A DNA stretch of 64,000 nucleotides from Gossypium raimondii. Taxonomy: Eukaryota > Streptophyta > Magnoliopsida > Malvales > Malvaceae. The stretch spans positions 51,679,733-51,743,732 of the forward strand of contig NC_068571.1 of the NCBI RefSeq assembly GCF_025698545.1, given 5' to 3'. This document shows positions 48,661 to 61,154 of this stretch, piece by piece. Within the stretch, counting starts at the first letter, position 1, and each line of letters starts with the position of its first letter. The translations under genes and the position numbers were made by a program. The notes beneath the pieces were generated by a model. That model saw only the letters and a list, made by a program, of their open reading frames with translations. It made no database searches and was not told the DNA's origin.

Positions 48661-49702
48661 CCAACTCAAATCCCGTATGAATTCCACTATCTTCTGAAAT
48701 TTCAAATAATATTATGTTATACTAATCTAAGAAAATAAACAAAATATATGTATGAACTCTTATGAACTTAAAAGAAATTATAATAAAAAATGTTCATAGA
48801 ATTAAAATACATATGCTATAAAATTAAGAGTTAAAGTACAGATTTGCCTTCATATTACAGGTCAACATTGAAATTTGCCACTATATTTTATTTTCAATAA
48901 TGTTTATCATTATATTTTGAAAATATAAATAAATCTATCATTCAACTCTTTACATTTTTAAAGCATTGATTTTATTAAATATTGTCACTAACTTTAAAAT
49001 TTTTAATTAAAATTTACTACTTAATATTAATTTTGATAACTTGTTTCAAATATTTTACTTTAATAATTAACAATAATGTAACATAGTAAAACTTAATAAA
49101 TTAAATTAGAATTTCTATTCAATGAAATAAAAACTTGAAAAATAAAAATACATATATCATAAAAATTAAGTTATTTTTTATAAAATAACCAGTTTTGTTT
49201 AATTTTAATAATATATTAATTAACTTATTACTGTTAAATATTAAACTATAAAAATATTATTAAACTCTGTCTTCAATTTATTTTAAATTAAAATTTAATG
49301 GCAAAAATTAATCAAAAATTTAACTTTTGTGGCAAAATTCAACCAAACAGAAAGCAACAGAATTCAATATAGAACTATAGTGATAAATTTATTACCAATC
49401 ATAATGGACTATAGTAACACAGTGACAAACTTGCATATTAACCCTAAAATTAACGTTAGTAAATATATTAAGGCAAGTTGAATTTTACCTACACCTGCCC
49501 AAAACACCTTACCCTATAGGGTCGGGACAGATTGGAACTCGACAAGTTCGGGGTCTTATTTACCCTAATATCCTAACAAGTCTACCAGCTTTCACATTCA
49601 ATATATGGAAAACGGTGTCGTATTATTCCGCGGTCGGCCTGAGTATTGATGCTGAGACTGAAGATTCAATCCTTTACCAGTAATGCTATATATGATGATA
49701 TT
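48661..49702. other. AT-rich intergenic and 3' flank of the BRCT gene
   Basis: No gene seen. 49480-49700 is less AT-rich and may include the 3' UTR of the minus-strand BRCT gene. Confidence 0.35.
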
Positions 49703-52700
49703 TTAGGCTCTAATCAAGAGCTCATATACATTACTGTTATTATCCCCACTAACACGCTTTAACATTTCGAAGCTTCTACGACTTCCTAAGAAATCGATTC
49801 GTTTGAAAATCATGTTTCCACCGCATTCAACTGTCTCTTTGCTAGAGTACGATGCTCGAAGCCGGTCAGCATGCCTTGAGTCCGTGTGGATAGCAGCTTC
49901 TATTTCATGACTCGACATGTTCTCCTACAAAACAGCAGCAATGCAAGCAAAGAATTCAATCCATATGTCATGTTTGAACATGTTGCATTAACATCGATAA
50001 CTCTAGTACCTGGTAAAAGGAATAGATATAATCCAAAACCTGCAGACACGTAAAGCCGTTATTGCTGAAATATGTTCGTGAAGAAGGACCCATCTCGGAA
50101 AACCGGTCAACTGGGAATAGTATGGTTAGAAAGTGGTTTTTGAATATCAACTCGTTTCTCTCACTGCAAACAAGTTGTGGAGCAGATAAATTGTAAGACA
50201 ATGGCTAATTAAATTAAAACATAAAAACGAACAAAAATAGATGAGGCATCTCTATAGCAGAAACAACAAAGACCTTTCTGTAAGAGACCGGGTGGAGTTC
50301 GTAAATGAGGCCCTGGAATCCTGTCCATCACCATTTGCATCAAAGAATATGGATTGGTGCTCATTAACATCTTCAACACTACAAGAGTCGGTGAAAACTG
50401 AAGCAGTTGAAGTTGGCTCAGATATCGTCCAGCAAATTGAATCGAGAAGACTGCTCGGACTTATTGGACGAATTGGGGTTTGACAAGTCTGAAAAAGAAA
50501 CAAATGTTCAAGGAAATGCAATAATAATAAATTATAATCATTCCGCTAAAGTAATCTTTAAAGAGAAATAACCGCATTAAGGTGAATACACACGATGGTG
50601 TTTGCACACATGCTTACGATGACATGGTAATAGTAAGCCTGATTTTTACAACTCGCGTTGCATGCATGCAGTAGGATAAGGACCCCTCCATAGCTTACAT
50701 GATATAATATGAAATATAGGAACCATCGATTGTCAAAAAGGGATAAGTTAATCATAATCCATTTTGAGCTAGCCTGTTACTACCTTCTAGTTTGCCTCCA
50801 CCTACTTAGAAGTCAATCAATCCGATAGCTAATATCATGTCGGGAGGGTGCTTTCTAATATGCATTTTGGTGAATAAGAAACCATGGTGTGGTCAACTCT
50901 CGAACCGTTCAATGTCTACCACCCAAATCCCAAGGTTCATCCAGTTAATTTCTTCCATGCAACAAATCTTACAATTAAGATGACTTACCATAGTCTGTTG
51001 GGTTTATATAGGGTACATATAATTCAAATATTAACTTTAACTAGAAAAACAGTGGTATCTAACACCCAAGTCAAATCACCGCAGTTCTTTCATCACAATT
51101 TAAGCCCACAATATTACAAAATCCAAGGGCATACGCATGATTAATCACTTACCTGCATTCGGCGACCACGACGATTTCTAACCCCGGTTTTGGCTGAATG
51201 AACAATCTGTTGCCTTTCTTCATAACTAGCATTGCTTCTGAAGCTCGGAGTATCTTGAGAGAAGTTACCCGCATTGTTTACCTATTAAAACTTGACATTA
51301 GCATATCTGTTCCGAGAAGCTAAAAAGGAGATCAACAGATAAGCATAACCTAACCAGAACCTAGTTAGCAGAAACCGGTGACTAGACACAGAGACAGAGA
51401 ATTTGAAAGGTCAACACTCAATTGCTTAAGAAAAACTTCAGTTTCTGAACCAGTGCAAACATTAGCTTAAGAATCGGAGAAGTAATCTATATACATCATC
51501 AATTATTGCTAAATTATATTTGACGATTCATCTATACAAAACTGTTTCTAATGATTGGATCCATTCCCATTTTTCATATCTAATTATTCATCACAGGAAA
51601 GGAATAACATGGAAGCTTTGATATCATAGAAGCAAAAGATGTGAAATCTATATCCTTAAATGAGTTTTCAAGTGCCAATATCATAAGAATCAAAATATTC
51701 ATCAGTACCTCTCCTTCAATGCCATTCTGAGAATTTTCAAGCACTGTTCCAATCTGCCTAGCCAAATCAGCAGACATGTGAACAAGTCTCTGCAGATACC
51801 TATCCTTAGCTGTTTTTAGGATCCACAACGGCTGAGACATTAAATGTCAAGTCAGTTTAAGCATAATGAAGCATTGATTATTCTTATAAGTTATGTATAT
51901 TGCCAGTGATGACATCATGGGAAAACTGGGGCAAAATAATGATGACATTAGAATCAAACTCATTATGATGATGATGCACAAAATGAACTGTTTGCATGAT
52001 GCAATGCAGAAGCACTCACCGTTACAATGTTGTTAGAGTGGCCGACATACCGATGGACAGAATTTCCTTCACACACTACATAACTAGCATTACAACCAAC
52101 AAACCATCGATCTACAACCAGGGCACCTTCTTTAGATGCTGCCTCGAGAACCTATCAACATGTTAAATGTCTTGAGGAATTGCTAAAAGCAACATACAAG
52201 TCCAAACGTAACTAAAATAGTGAGTAATTTACTAGCGATGCATCGACATATAGAAGATGCAATGTATTCAAAACCGGCATTTCAAAGAGGAAAAATTAAT
52301 TTTAATCAGGATATTTAAATGTTACCTTATTCCGTAGCTCATCTGAAATATCGGAATCTATATACAGGGTATGACCAGACAGCATTGAACTCAAACTATT
52401 TTTCGGGTCACTTCTAGAATATCTTACATGTGGTTTTTCAACCATGTCAATTTTCTTGGTATCATGAAAACTGGCAGGAAGACATGAACTTTCTGAAGCA
52501 GTAGACAAGAGCCGCTTCAACTCATCTACACGTGAGCCATTTTCACCAACACCCTTCACGGTGTAGAGTGATTCACTTAACCTAACTGAAAAAAATGGAA
52601 AAAAATGAATTTGATGAAATAAAATAAAATAAAATAAAAAGGCACTCAAACGGCCTTTACTTCCGGAAAGAACTCAACTTCCGCTTCCTGTAAAACTTAG

Positions 52701-54518
52701 GTGTAGATAGACAAAGAACTGCACCCTAGAATCAAAATAATAAAATTCAATGATAGAATTTGAAATTAAAATAAAAAAAAGGCATTTGGAGATTGCAATT
52801 AAGAGTTCAAAAACAGCCACTAAACAATAGCCAGACGATTCATAAATGACCATATCAGTAAAACATATATACAAGCTGCAATTTAGCTCAGTAGCTGGTA
52901 GCATAAGGTATTATCCTATTCAGTTTTCTAACTCTTATGTCTTATCTAAATTCTGAAACATATTTCTTGTAACAGTTTGAAAAGAGCATATCCCTAAATA
53001 GAAAACATATCATGACAGCAACATATACCATTCCTCTTGACACTATCCACAAACCATCCAAGTGTAACGATGAACAGGCCATTTCTTGATCCATGTTTTA
53101 GAGCATGCTCAAACTTACGTCCGTTTATGCTGTATCCAAGATTAAGGTCAACAGAACTATGGTACCAGTAGAAATAATACATAGACTGAGTGATAGGAAA
53201 TGTTATCATCATCATCATAACATCCATCTGGAAATTACAATAGTATCATAAAATTTTAACCATATTGGTACCCTTTTCTTCGAGTAAATTCCACCTTTGA
53301 GTATCGCATTTCAACAAAAACCCGATGTAGGTCATTAAAATTTAATTTATATTCATAAGATAAATGGATTTTGTTAACAATACCAAATCTAATCACATTA
53401 ACAGTTTTTATCCAAAAAAAAAATTTAATGACAAAGATGCATGGATGTTATGTAAACTACTCCGTCCGCTACAGTATCAGCAATTTAGAGATGCAAGTAT
53501 AAAGATTTAAAATCCAATTCTAGCAAAACCAAAGAAATAGACACAGTAATATATATACATATATACTGTTGAGGGGATTGACTCCTTCAGGAGAAATCTT
53601 CTAAGTGTCGTCCACCAAACAGTGGAAAGATCCCCCAACAACCGAAGGTATTGTCCCAGTGAGGGTTTTGTCTCCGGTACACTGCCAAGAGCTAGCATGC
53701 CGTGAGCTATCCCCATGCTCAAGTAACTTCATAATTATTCACCCCTACTATACTGACACCTATCCCTTGAGCTTTGCAAGTCCACCAATCGAGGCACGGG
53801 CTCTGTAAACCAAGCCCTTCAGGGAGCCACTTACAGCACGCCGACACTCAGCAGAGTACAAGAGATAAAACCCCCACCGGGAGACAATACTTCAGTTGTT
53901 GGGCGACTGATCAACTGCTCGGCCGACGGCACCTTCTAAAACTTCTCCCCCGAAATAGTCCATCCCCTCAACATTTAAACACATACATACATATAACTTT
54001 TCAACCACATTCAGAAAACTATAGTTCCTTAGCCAAGTTTCAAAAGATGCCAAAATTTAAAATAATTTTCAAAAAAGCAATGATAATGAGAAAGGATATC
54101 TGAACCACCAGATGGGTACATTGAGGATGCAAGCTCGGACTATATTGACCACCTAATCTCTCAGTTGCTTCCATAACTTGTTTCCTTGCTTCTGAAAAAA
54201 AAACCAACAATAACAAACATTAATTTCTTTTTAAAAAAATAAAATTCTCAACACATGCAGAATTCAATCAAACTTCAAGTACCCAAATTCAAAATCATAC
54301 GAGTTTAACAAAATTACCCAACCTTTAGATAAGCCAGTAACACAAATGACCAAACCAGAAAACGGACCGGTGGATCGAACCGTAACCGGTTCAGAGCCGA
54401 GTGAAGAAGCAACAGGGGAAAGGGGCATTGGTTCAAACGAAGGTGAGGACCCAATAAACAGCTTTGAACAACCTTTTCTGTTCACCACTTCCACCCTATT
54501 GTTGTTGAGACCACCCAT
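49703..54518 (-). CDS. Tandem-BRCT-domain protein, ten exons
   Basis: Exons in transcript order are 54323-54518, 54100-54191, 53029-53131, 52326-52585, 52020-52151, 51709-51831, 51153-51281, 50274-50488, 50010-50163 and 49703-49924. The frame is continuous for 541 residues. A first BRCT domain spans about 51-130 (PFSGLVICVTGLS, GGQYSPSLHPQCTHLVVQ, GLFIVTLGWFVDSV with the hallmark Trp). A second spans about 198-290 (SGHTLYIDSDI, GALVVDRWF, PLWILKTAKD). A linker rich in Ser and Arg follows, then a conserved tail (HFLTILFPVDRFSEMGPSSRTYF, FKRIDFLGSRRSFEMLKRVS). Paired BRCT domains usually bind phosphopeptides in DNA-damage signalling, and a nuclear role is likely but inferred. It fits plant 'BRCT domain DNA repair protein' entries, without a precise name. 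Intron 2 is AT-AC; the others are GT-AG. Confidence 0.9.
53132..54099 (-). other. U12-type AT-AC intron (intron 2 of the BRCT gene)
   Basis: No GT donor keeps the frame after CTGGTGGTTCAG. Instead the exon is followed by ATATCCTTTCTC, the exact U12 5' splice consensus ATATCCTT. The intron ends ...GACCTTAATCTTGGATAC, where CCTTAATC matches the U12 branch consensus (TCCTTAAC) about ten bases from the terminal AC. Joining here gives HLVVQ|SINGRKFEHALKHG, which keeps the BRCT core intact. The intron is 968 bases and holds an inverted-repeat element. Confidence 0.8.
53569..53972. mobile_element. Foldback element in the AT-AC intron
   Basis: It starts TGTTGAGGGGATTGACTCC and ends TAGTCCATCCCCTCAACA. 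The arms extend inward about 110 bases as imperfect inverses (GGTATTGTCCCAGTGAGGGTTTTGTCTCCGG against CCGGGAGACAATACTTC). It is GC-richer than its surroundings and non-coding. The TG...CA borders recall an LTR, but the long inverted arms fit a foldback or MITE better. No TSD seen. Confidence 0.6.
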
Positions 54519-54950
54519 GTTTTTCTTTCACTCATCTCGTATTTTCAGGCTCAGATTCAAACGTTATTTAAAAATATAAACAGAAAAAACCCAAAATAAG
54601 TGAATGAATTTTAAATGAACCCAAAGAAAGAAAACTTGAAATGATGAAGTCAAAAGAATCTGGAATGAGAAAAAAGAGGAATCAAATAAAAAAGGGTAGA
54701 GGAGAGTGTGGAGGGAAATGGGATTTTTAGAGATTGGAGACAAAATGAGTATTTTTATTAATTACTACTATTTTAATGTTAACTTAATGAAAAAAAAAGG
54801 TATGGAAAAAGAAAAGTGAATTGTTTTTGAAGGAAATTCGTTGTTTTTGTGCCCTGCTATAGAGTCACAGAGTACAGAGAGAAACTTTGGGTGGATTTTT
54901 TTTTTTTTTTTGATGGAGTGTTCTTTTGAACGCTCCATTAAAAAGCAGCC
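54519..54950. other. 5' UTR and promoter region of the BRCT gene
   Basis: Purine-rich leader on the + strand (pyrimidine-rich on the sense strand). At 54919-54942 TGGAGTGTTCTTTTGAACGCTCCA is a small perfect-stem hairpin. No coding content. Confidence 0.35.
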
Positions 54951-55470
54951 ATTTTTTTGTCTATTTCTACTCCCAGTCCTTATATATTTCTTACATTTTA
55001 AATTTAGTCTTTTTATTATTAATTTTAAGAATTGAATTCCTTTATTCTTTTGAGGTCCAAGTAATAACACCAAAAAAGTCTTTCCAAAGGCCTTAGCCTC
55101 CAAAAAATGAATTATGCAATATTTTCATAATAAAAAATTTGTCCACGTGATCAATATTACACACATGAACTACCTAAATAGGCAAAAATAAAAATGAATT
55201 TAAGATTGTAAGGTTTTGATTTTGGAAACGGGATGTAAGATTCTGTAACATTATTTCAGAAGATAAGAGAAAATCGTTACCTTTATTTTGCTTACACGTT
55301 TCAAATTAACCATTAAGTTTTTTTTTTTTAAATTGACTCATAATCTATTTTAATTACTCTTTGATGGTAAAATCAATTCAACATCAATTATTAAATGGAA
55401 AGAGTTAAAAAAGTAAATTCCTAAAAGTAAAAATAGAACGATTTAAGAAAATAGGGACTAAAAACAGAAT
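54951..55470. mobile_element. Weak TIR repeat
   Basis: The left part 'cagtccttatatatttcttacattttaaatttagtc' and right part 'aatagggactaaaaacagaattcg' recall the ends of the 18.8-kb TIR family. Arms are short and diverged. Confidence 0.35.
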
Positions 55471-58400
55471 TCGTCCTTTTTTTTCTTTAAATCTCTTGGA
55501 TCCATATTTCCTTCTCCAGAATGGGCTTGTTATTTCATTGAATTTACTAATGTACCATACCCAACCAAACCAAGGCTTAGGGGGGTTCCACTTCCTCCCA
55601 TCTATGGTATTTGTTATTGTTGTGATGGTGAGTGGTGAACTTACTGAGTTTGTGAATATCATTATCACATTAATTTCAGCATACCTGTTCTTTTCACATG
55701 CAAATTTCCCTTCAAATATTGATTATTAAACGATACAGATTTCTGGCCACAGTTTAGATTAGGGTTGTTCATTGTCAATTTTAATTTAACTCCATTACTT
55801 GATTTTACATTAAAAAAACATTTGATTATGGGAAGGGATTTTTAAAATTTTGATTATTAGTTAATTCGTAATTTTTTTTTTGGGTATTATTGATATCTGT
55901 TTTATGGTTCATGTTCGAAGTTCATGATTGTTCATCTCAACAATATCGTTTCAAATGTTCGAACTTGCCTCTATTTTTTAGAGTACAATGTGTCTTATCA
56001 CTATACCTAACACTTATCAGTAAAATTAATCAATTTAATAAAATTAATCAATTTTGATATTTAAATATTTACTTGATTTATTGGATATACCTAATCGAAA
56101 ATTTCAAAATATTAAGGTCAAATTTGAATAGATAATTTTATATATCCTATCAAAATATCAAAAGAAACCAAAATCTAAAAGTAAAACATAACAAATATAT
56201 TAGTAACTATCAGATATCAAATTTTAAATAAAATTAAATCTCACTCCTCTCACAAAAATTAGGTACAAATTAGGCCCTCGATTTTTGAAAATATCTTCAA
56301 TTAAATCTCTTAAATTTTTGAAAAATCTCACTGCTCTCACAAAAATTTTCAATTTTCCAAAAGAAATTCATTAAACTCTAAAAAATTTAAAATTTTTATT
56401 TAAGTCCTCCAAAACTTAATCCAAAATCATATTTTTCTGCATTTATTGCAAGAGAGGCAGGAACTAGGGACACCTGTTTGTCTCTTCTTCTTCATCTTGT
56501 ATACATGATTGCTTGTCTTTGCTTTTGCAATATTGGGTTTTGGGTTTACGTAATGTGAAAGTAACAAAACGGGGGAGGGGGTCATTTGGAGCTTCTACTT
56601 GTTCACAGTTACAAGTCATTTTCCATGGTCAAAAGTATTATTAAATCTGGGTTCTTATCATACTCTCATATATAAAATAAGAAGCATGCACCAAGCAACT
56701 ACATCATCTACCAATAATTATATATATTTTAGCATTGTTGACTCTGTTTTCTGTAAAATTATACTTGTATTTGATACACCTATGCTCATACATTGTTTAT
56801 GTAGTTTAAAAATTCTTTTATACTAACAACATCACAACATACACATAATAGTTAAGAATCGTATCCATCACTATGTCTTATTTTGATAATAAATCAGAAC
56901 TTTTAATTTTAATGAAAATTATAACTCCTATAGGCAAAATTAATATATACTAACGGTATAAGTTAAAAATTCACTACGTCAAATTCGAATGATTACAATA
57001 GGAGTTCCAACTACATTTATTTATAGGTTGAAAAAACCTAATTATAATCAAAGTCAAGTATATTATGCTAATAAATGTTAAATATATTATTCTCATAAAT
57101 ACTAAATATTCTAGAAAGAAGATATATTTTGTTTAACTTGACTTGCAAGCAATTCTTAAAATTTGGATCACACAACTCTAACACATTTTATCAACCGTTT
57201 AACCCACTTATAAAGTCTAAAAATACATATTATATTTATATTTTTATAATACTTAAACCCAAATCCATACTCAAACTCAAACCAAAAATAAACCCAAAAT
57301 ACTAAAAATTTAAACCCTGCTTTCATATTTATATAGCTTTTGTTAATCGAATTTGCCTTTATTGTAATTAATAGTGTTTTTAATTTAATTTAATTTTATA
57401 TAATCTTTAAAAATACATAAAATTTCGGTTAAATTGATTCTTCGTCTAAATCAATGCAGGAAAATCCACTCGGTGTAATTAATTTTATTTCAAATAGTTT
57501 AATTTCAGATTTAAAAATAAAATAAAATCGATAAAATTAATTTTTATTTTTAAATTTAATCAACCGATTACTTATATCAGACCAGACCACCCAGAAAATG
57601 CTGAAGCTGTCCAATTATTTAGTGCTTATGGAGTGATGTGGGCCAATGAACATAACTCGTGTCATATCTTCTTGTTTGAAGCTATATATTTCTCCAAACA
57701 AATAAAATATTTAGAGAAAAATAAAAAAAAATACATATTTTCAACACTTTCAGGATTAAGCAAAACTTGATTTAATTAAAAAATTGAATTTAATTGAATT
57801 ATTTGATCTTTATGAATGACTCAAATAATAAACAGTGTAAAATATCTTTTAAGTTTCGACAATTTCAAAAAAAAGAAGTTTTAATTAAGTTAGAATGATG
57901 AAATAGAATTCCTCAACTCAATTAATACAATTTTTTCATTTTATTCGGTTCAATTCTATACAAGTAGAGACTAACTGGGACTAAGAAACCTCTTTAATAA
58001 AGGAAAATAATATTTTGAGCCCTCCAAAATTTCAAACAATCAATTTAAAGTTTCTTTAGCTTTTAATTAAATGAAAAAAATATCTATTTTAAAATTTTTA
58101 AAATTTAATAATTAAATTTAAGTTATATAAAATCTTAATTTTAATTCTAAAATTTTATAATTTTATCTCTAACCCCTTAAATAAAATCCTTAACTTTACC
58201 CCTATCCAATTATGTAGCCTTAATGTATGATGTTTGTGGCGAACTAGACCCCTAATATATTATGAAAGTTGTGTTGTTTAAGATAAGTCAAACGCCCAAG
58301 CATTTCGAGAGATCATCAAGTTAGTGGAAGGTTAAAAAAGACAAAGAAGGTGTCAATGGAGCTGTCATTTTCCGGTGAAATAAAAGAAACCTTCCCTGGC

Positions 58401-58767
58401 TGTGGTTGAATCTTTTGTTATAATCTCCTCTTTTTTATGTAGACTTTTAAATTTTAATACTACTTGTAGATTAGATAATAGTATGAATTTGATCTGTCTA
58501 TGCTAGTGACCAAATGTCTACTACAGGTTGGTTCAAGGGCTGAGGAGATTCCACGTTTAGAATATTATTAGCAAGTTGAGTGATTAAGAGAGTCAGTTGA
58601 CAAAGCTGGTTAAGTACTAAAGGAGGGGCTGGTTGAGATCTGAGCTCTGTTTCCACAAGTGTAAGCTGAGAAAGATATCACCCTTCTTGTAACTTTTGCA
58701 GTGCTCTGAAAATGTTTAACACGTCAAACTTACATATGGAAAACGTATTTTACATCCATTTCTGCTA
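55471..58767. other. Intergenic, no gene seen
   Basis: AT-rich sequence with short chance ORFs. 55890-56030 shares wording with 44370-44510 (TTTTATGGTTCATGTTCGAAGTTCATG...GTACAATGTGTCTTATCAC...CCTAACA), an unclassified dispersed repeat. 58240-58700 is more balanced in composition but without an open frame. Confidence 0.35.
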
Positions 58768-59010
58768 TTAAACACGGGCATAGCTGACAAAATAACCAAA
58801 TAACGGCATGCAGTGTGCCACGTGTATCTCAGACTGACATACAATGACCAGTTTTAAATAGTAGGAATTGATGAAATTTTTAACAAAAGTATCAATTTGT
58901 TCTTTGATGTAATGTATAATGATTAAATTGTCCATTTTTTTAGCAGAAGGAGTAAAATTTAATTTACCTCTTAATACAAAAACCTCCATAATATTTTTAC
59001 CGTGAAAAAT
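58768..59010. mobile_element. MITE, 'GTCCTTGTATTGAGAGG' family (copy 2, inverted)
   Basis: Reverse complement reads TTTTTGTATTAAGAGGTAAA...AGCAGAAATGGATG with CATTGTATGTCA and ACACGTGGCACACTGCATGCC in the middle. These match 23040-23330 block for block. Confidence 0.55.
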
Positions 59011-60242
59011 CATATAATTTTGAGAAAAAGTAGATGAAAATGTTATAATCATTAGTATTTTATATGTATAACGTGGACCAAGACCTCCATCAACTGAGTT
59101 AAGGCCACGTTATTAATATTTATATGTTAATGTTTCATGGCAATTAGCTTCATGGAGACATTAAGAGCAAACATGTGTTTATAGTATCAATGCTCATTAA
59201 GCTTTCTGTGACAATAATTAAAGTTTTTTATTGGCATCTCAAAAATCAAAAATCAAAAATTAAAATTTGTTGTTGTTATCTTTTCTCTCAATTTATAATA
59301 TGTACTAAAGAAACAGTTATAATTCATGTTTGTTATCTCTTCAATAAACTTGGAAATAACAAAATCAAGATAATCATGACAAGAATGGCATAATGTTATC
59401 TATAATTAAGAATCAACTTTGTAATGACAACCATGCCTCTTGCTCACTCCATTAACCCAACCTTGAGAAATAACTCCTTGATATAAGTTTCAGTGTTCCA
59501 ACCTTCATGCAATTAAAACCCAAAATTAACTACGAACACAAATGCAATGGGTAAGTAAAGCCCAAACCCCTTCATATTAATCCAAAGAGTTAAAGCATCA
59601 ATCGTCTTGAGACATACCTATAGGTTAAAGTATTTAAGAAGTCCCTGTATTATAGGGGCTAGATCAAATTAATCCCTTTATTTTTTTTCAATTGCAGTTC
59701 AATTCTAAATAAAATATTTAATTTACAGAACCATAAAAACTTTAAAAATATTAACTCTAAATAGTAAATGTTAATTCTATTTTAATTTAAACTTATTGGT
59801 TCTAGTTAATAATATAAAGACTAAATTAATCTATTTAATAATAAAAAAATTAATATAATCAAGTCTCTATAAAAAGACCTCTAAACTAAATTCACCTGTA
59901 GCTATAACATAGTCCCAAGTGATAATATGGCTCCAAGGAAGCTAAGGAGCAGTAGAGAGAAAACACTCTGTTTCATTGACAGAGCAAAAGTAATGGCAAA
60001 TAATTACAGCCACCATAATTTTGTTAATAGTGTCCACAATGAACAAAATTTATATATGAACAAATCATTCTGCCAAATAAGCTACTCACTTTTAAGTTGA
60101 ATGCCTTTTTTTTTTTTTAAGAGTTACAGATTATAATTAAACGAAAAATTGAAATAAGATACATCGGTAATAATCATTATATTCATACGGTACTAAACAA
60201 CTAATTAAATTTAAACTTACAAACCAAAACATTTCTAGATAA
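59011..60242. other. Intergenic with a weak TIR repeat
   Basis: 59625-59885 has inverted ends (AAGAAGTCCCTGTATTATAGGGG against AGTCTCTATAAAAAGACCT). The rest is AT-rich. No gene seen. Confidence 0.35.
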
Positions 60243-61006
60243 ATAAAGAAAGGGTAAACTATCAAAATAGTCACTTTTGTTTGTCTTAGGTTACATTTTA
60301 GTCACTTATGTTTGAAATGTTACGTTTTAGTCACTTACGTTATTGTGTTGTAACATTTTAGTCACTGAGTCGTTAATTGTCGACAATGGTGTAACGGTAA
60401 GTTGATGTGGCACGTTAAATCATCATTTCAAATGAAAATTTTAGGTTAAATTTTACAATTGGTCCCTATATTTTTTCATTTTCAACAATTTAAAAATTTT
60501 CTTTTATGTTCTTCTATTTTTTTTTTCATTCTCTTATGCTTCTCCCTCTATTTTCCTCCCTTCTTCATTTCTTTTAACATAGTTTTTATATGCTTTCCAT
60601 TTGTAACTAGTCCACAAGCTCGCCTCACTCGAAAAAAATTAAATTGTTCAAAAAAATAAAACATAGAAAAACTACGTTGAAAGAAATGGAGAAGGGAGGA
60701 AAACAAAGGAGAAGCATAAGAGAATGGAAAAGAAAGAAAGTTAAAAAACATAAAAGAAAAAATTAAATTGCTCCAAGCGAAAAATATGGGGACCGATTGT
60801 ATAAATTAACCTAGAATTTTGTTTGAAATGATGATTTAACGTACACATCAGTTATCGTTACACGTTAATGAAAACTAACGGCTCATTGACTAAAATGTTA
60901 CAACGTGATAACATAAGTGACTAAAATGTAACATTTCAAATAAGTGACTAAAATGTAATCTGAGCCAAACAAAAGTGATTATTTTGGTAGTTTACCCATA
61001 AATAAA
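60243..61006. mobile_element. Mutator-like MITE with long TIRs and 9-bp TSD (8/9)
   Basis: The body 60252-60997 has inverted arms well over 100 bases long: GGGTAAACTATCAAAATAGTCACTTTTG and, at the right, CAAAAGTGATTATTTTGGTAGTTTACCC. 'tagtcacttatgtttgaaatgttacgttttagtcac' is mirrored as 'gtgactaaaatgtaacatttcaaataagtgactaaaatgt'. The flanks ATAAAGAAA (60243-60251) and ATAAATAAA (60998-61006) match at 8 of 9. Inverse arms continue inward through 'ttccctccttctccatttct'-type tracts. No transposase; the ORFs inside are palindrome shadows. Confidence 0.8.
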
Positions 61007-61154
61007 TCAAAATAAAACAAAATCAAAATTTTAAGCCAAAATCTCATTGAGAAGTTGAATGCAAGCCATAGTAACAATTTTAGATTGCTGCAAAAATATT
61101 TAACAACAGCAAATTTGAATAAATTCTAAATCTCATAAACTACATATACTTTAC

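Noticed and set aside
53569-53972. Solo LTR (TG...CA borders)
   Set aside because: No 5-bp target duplication, and the two halves are inverse copies, which an LTR would not show. Kept as a foldback element.
54768-55103. 111-codon minus-strand ORF
   Set aside because: Lysine- and isoleucine-rich translation of A/T-rich repeat DNA upstream of the BRCT gene. No motif.
60459-60751. Facing ORFs of 66 and 67 codons
   Set aside because: Mirror-image shadows of the two arms of the Mutator-like MITE.
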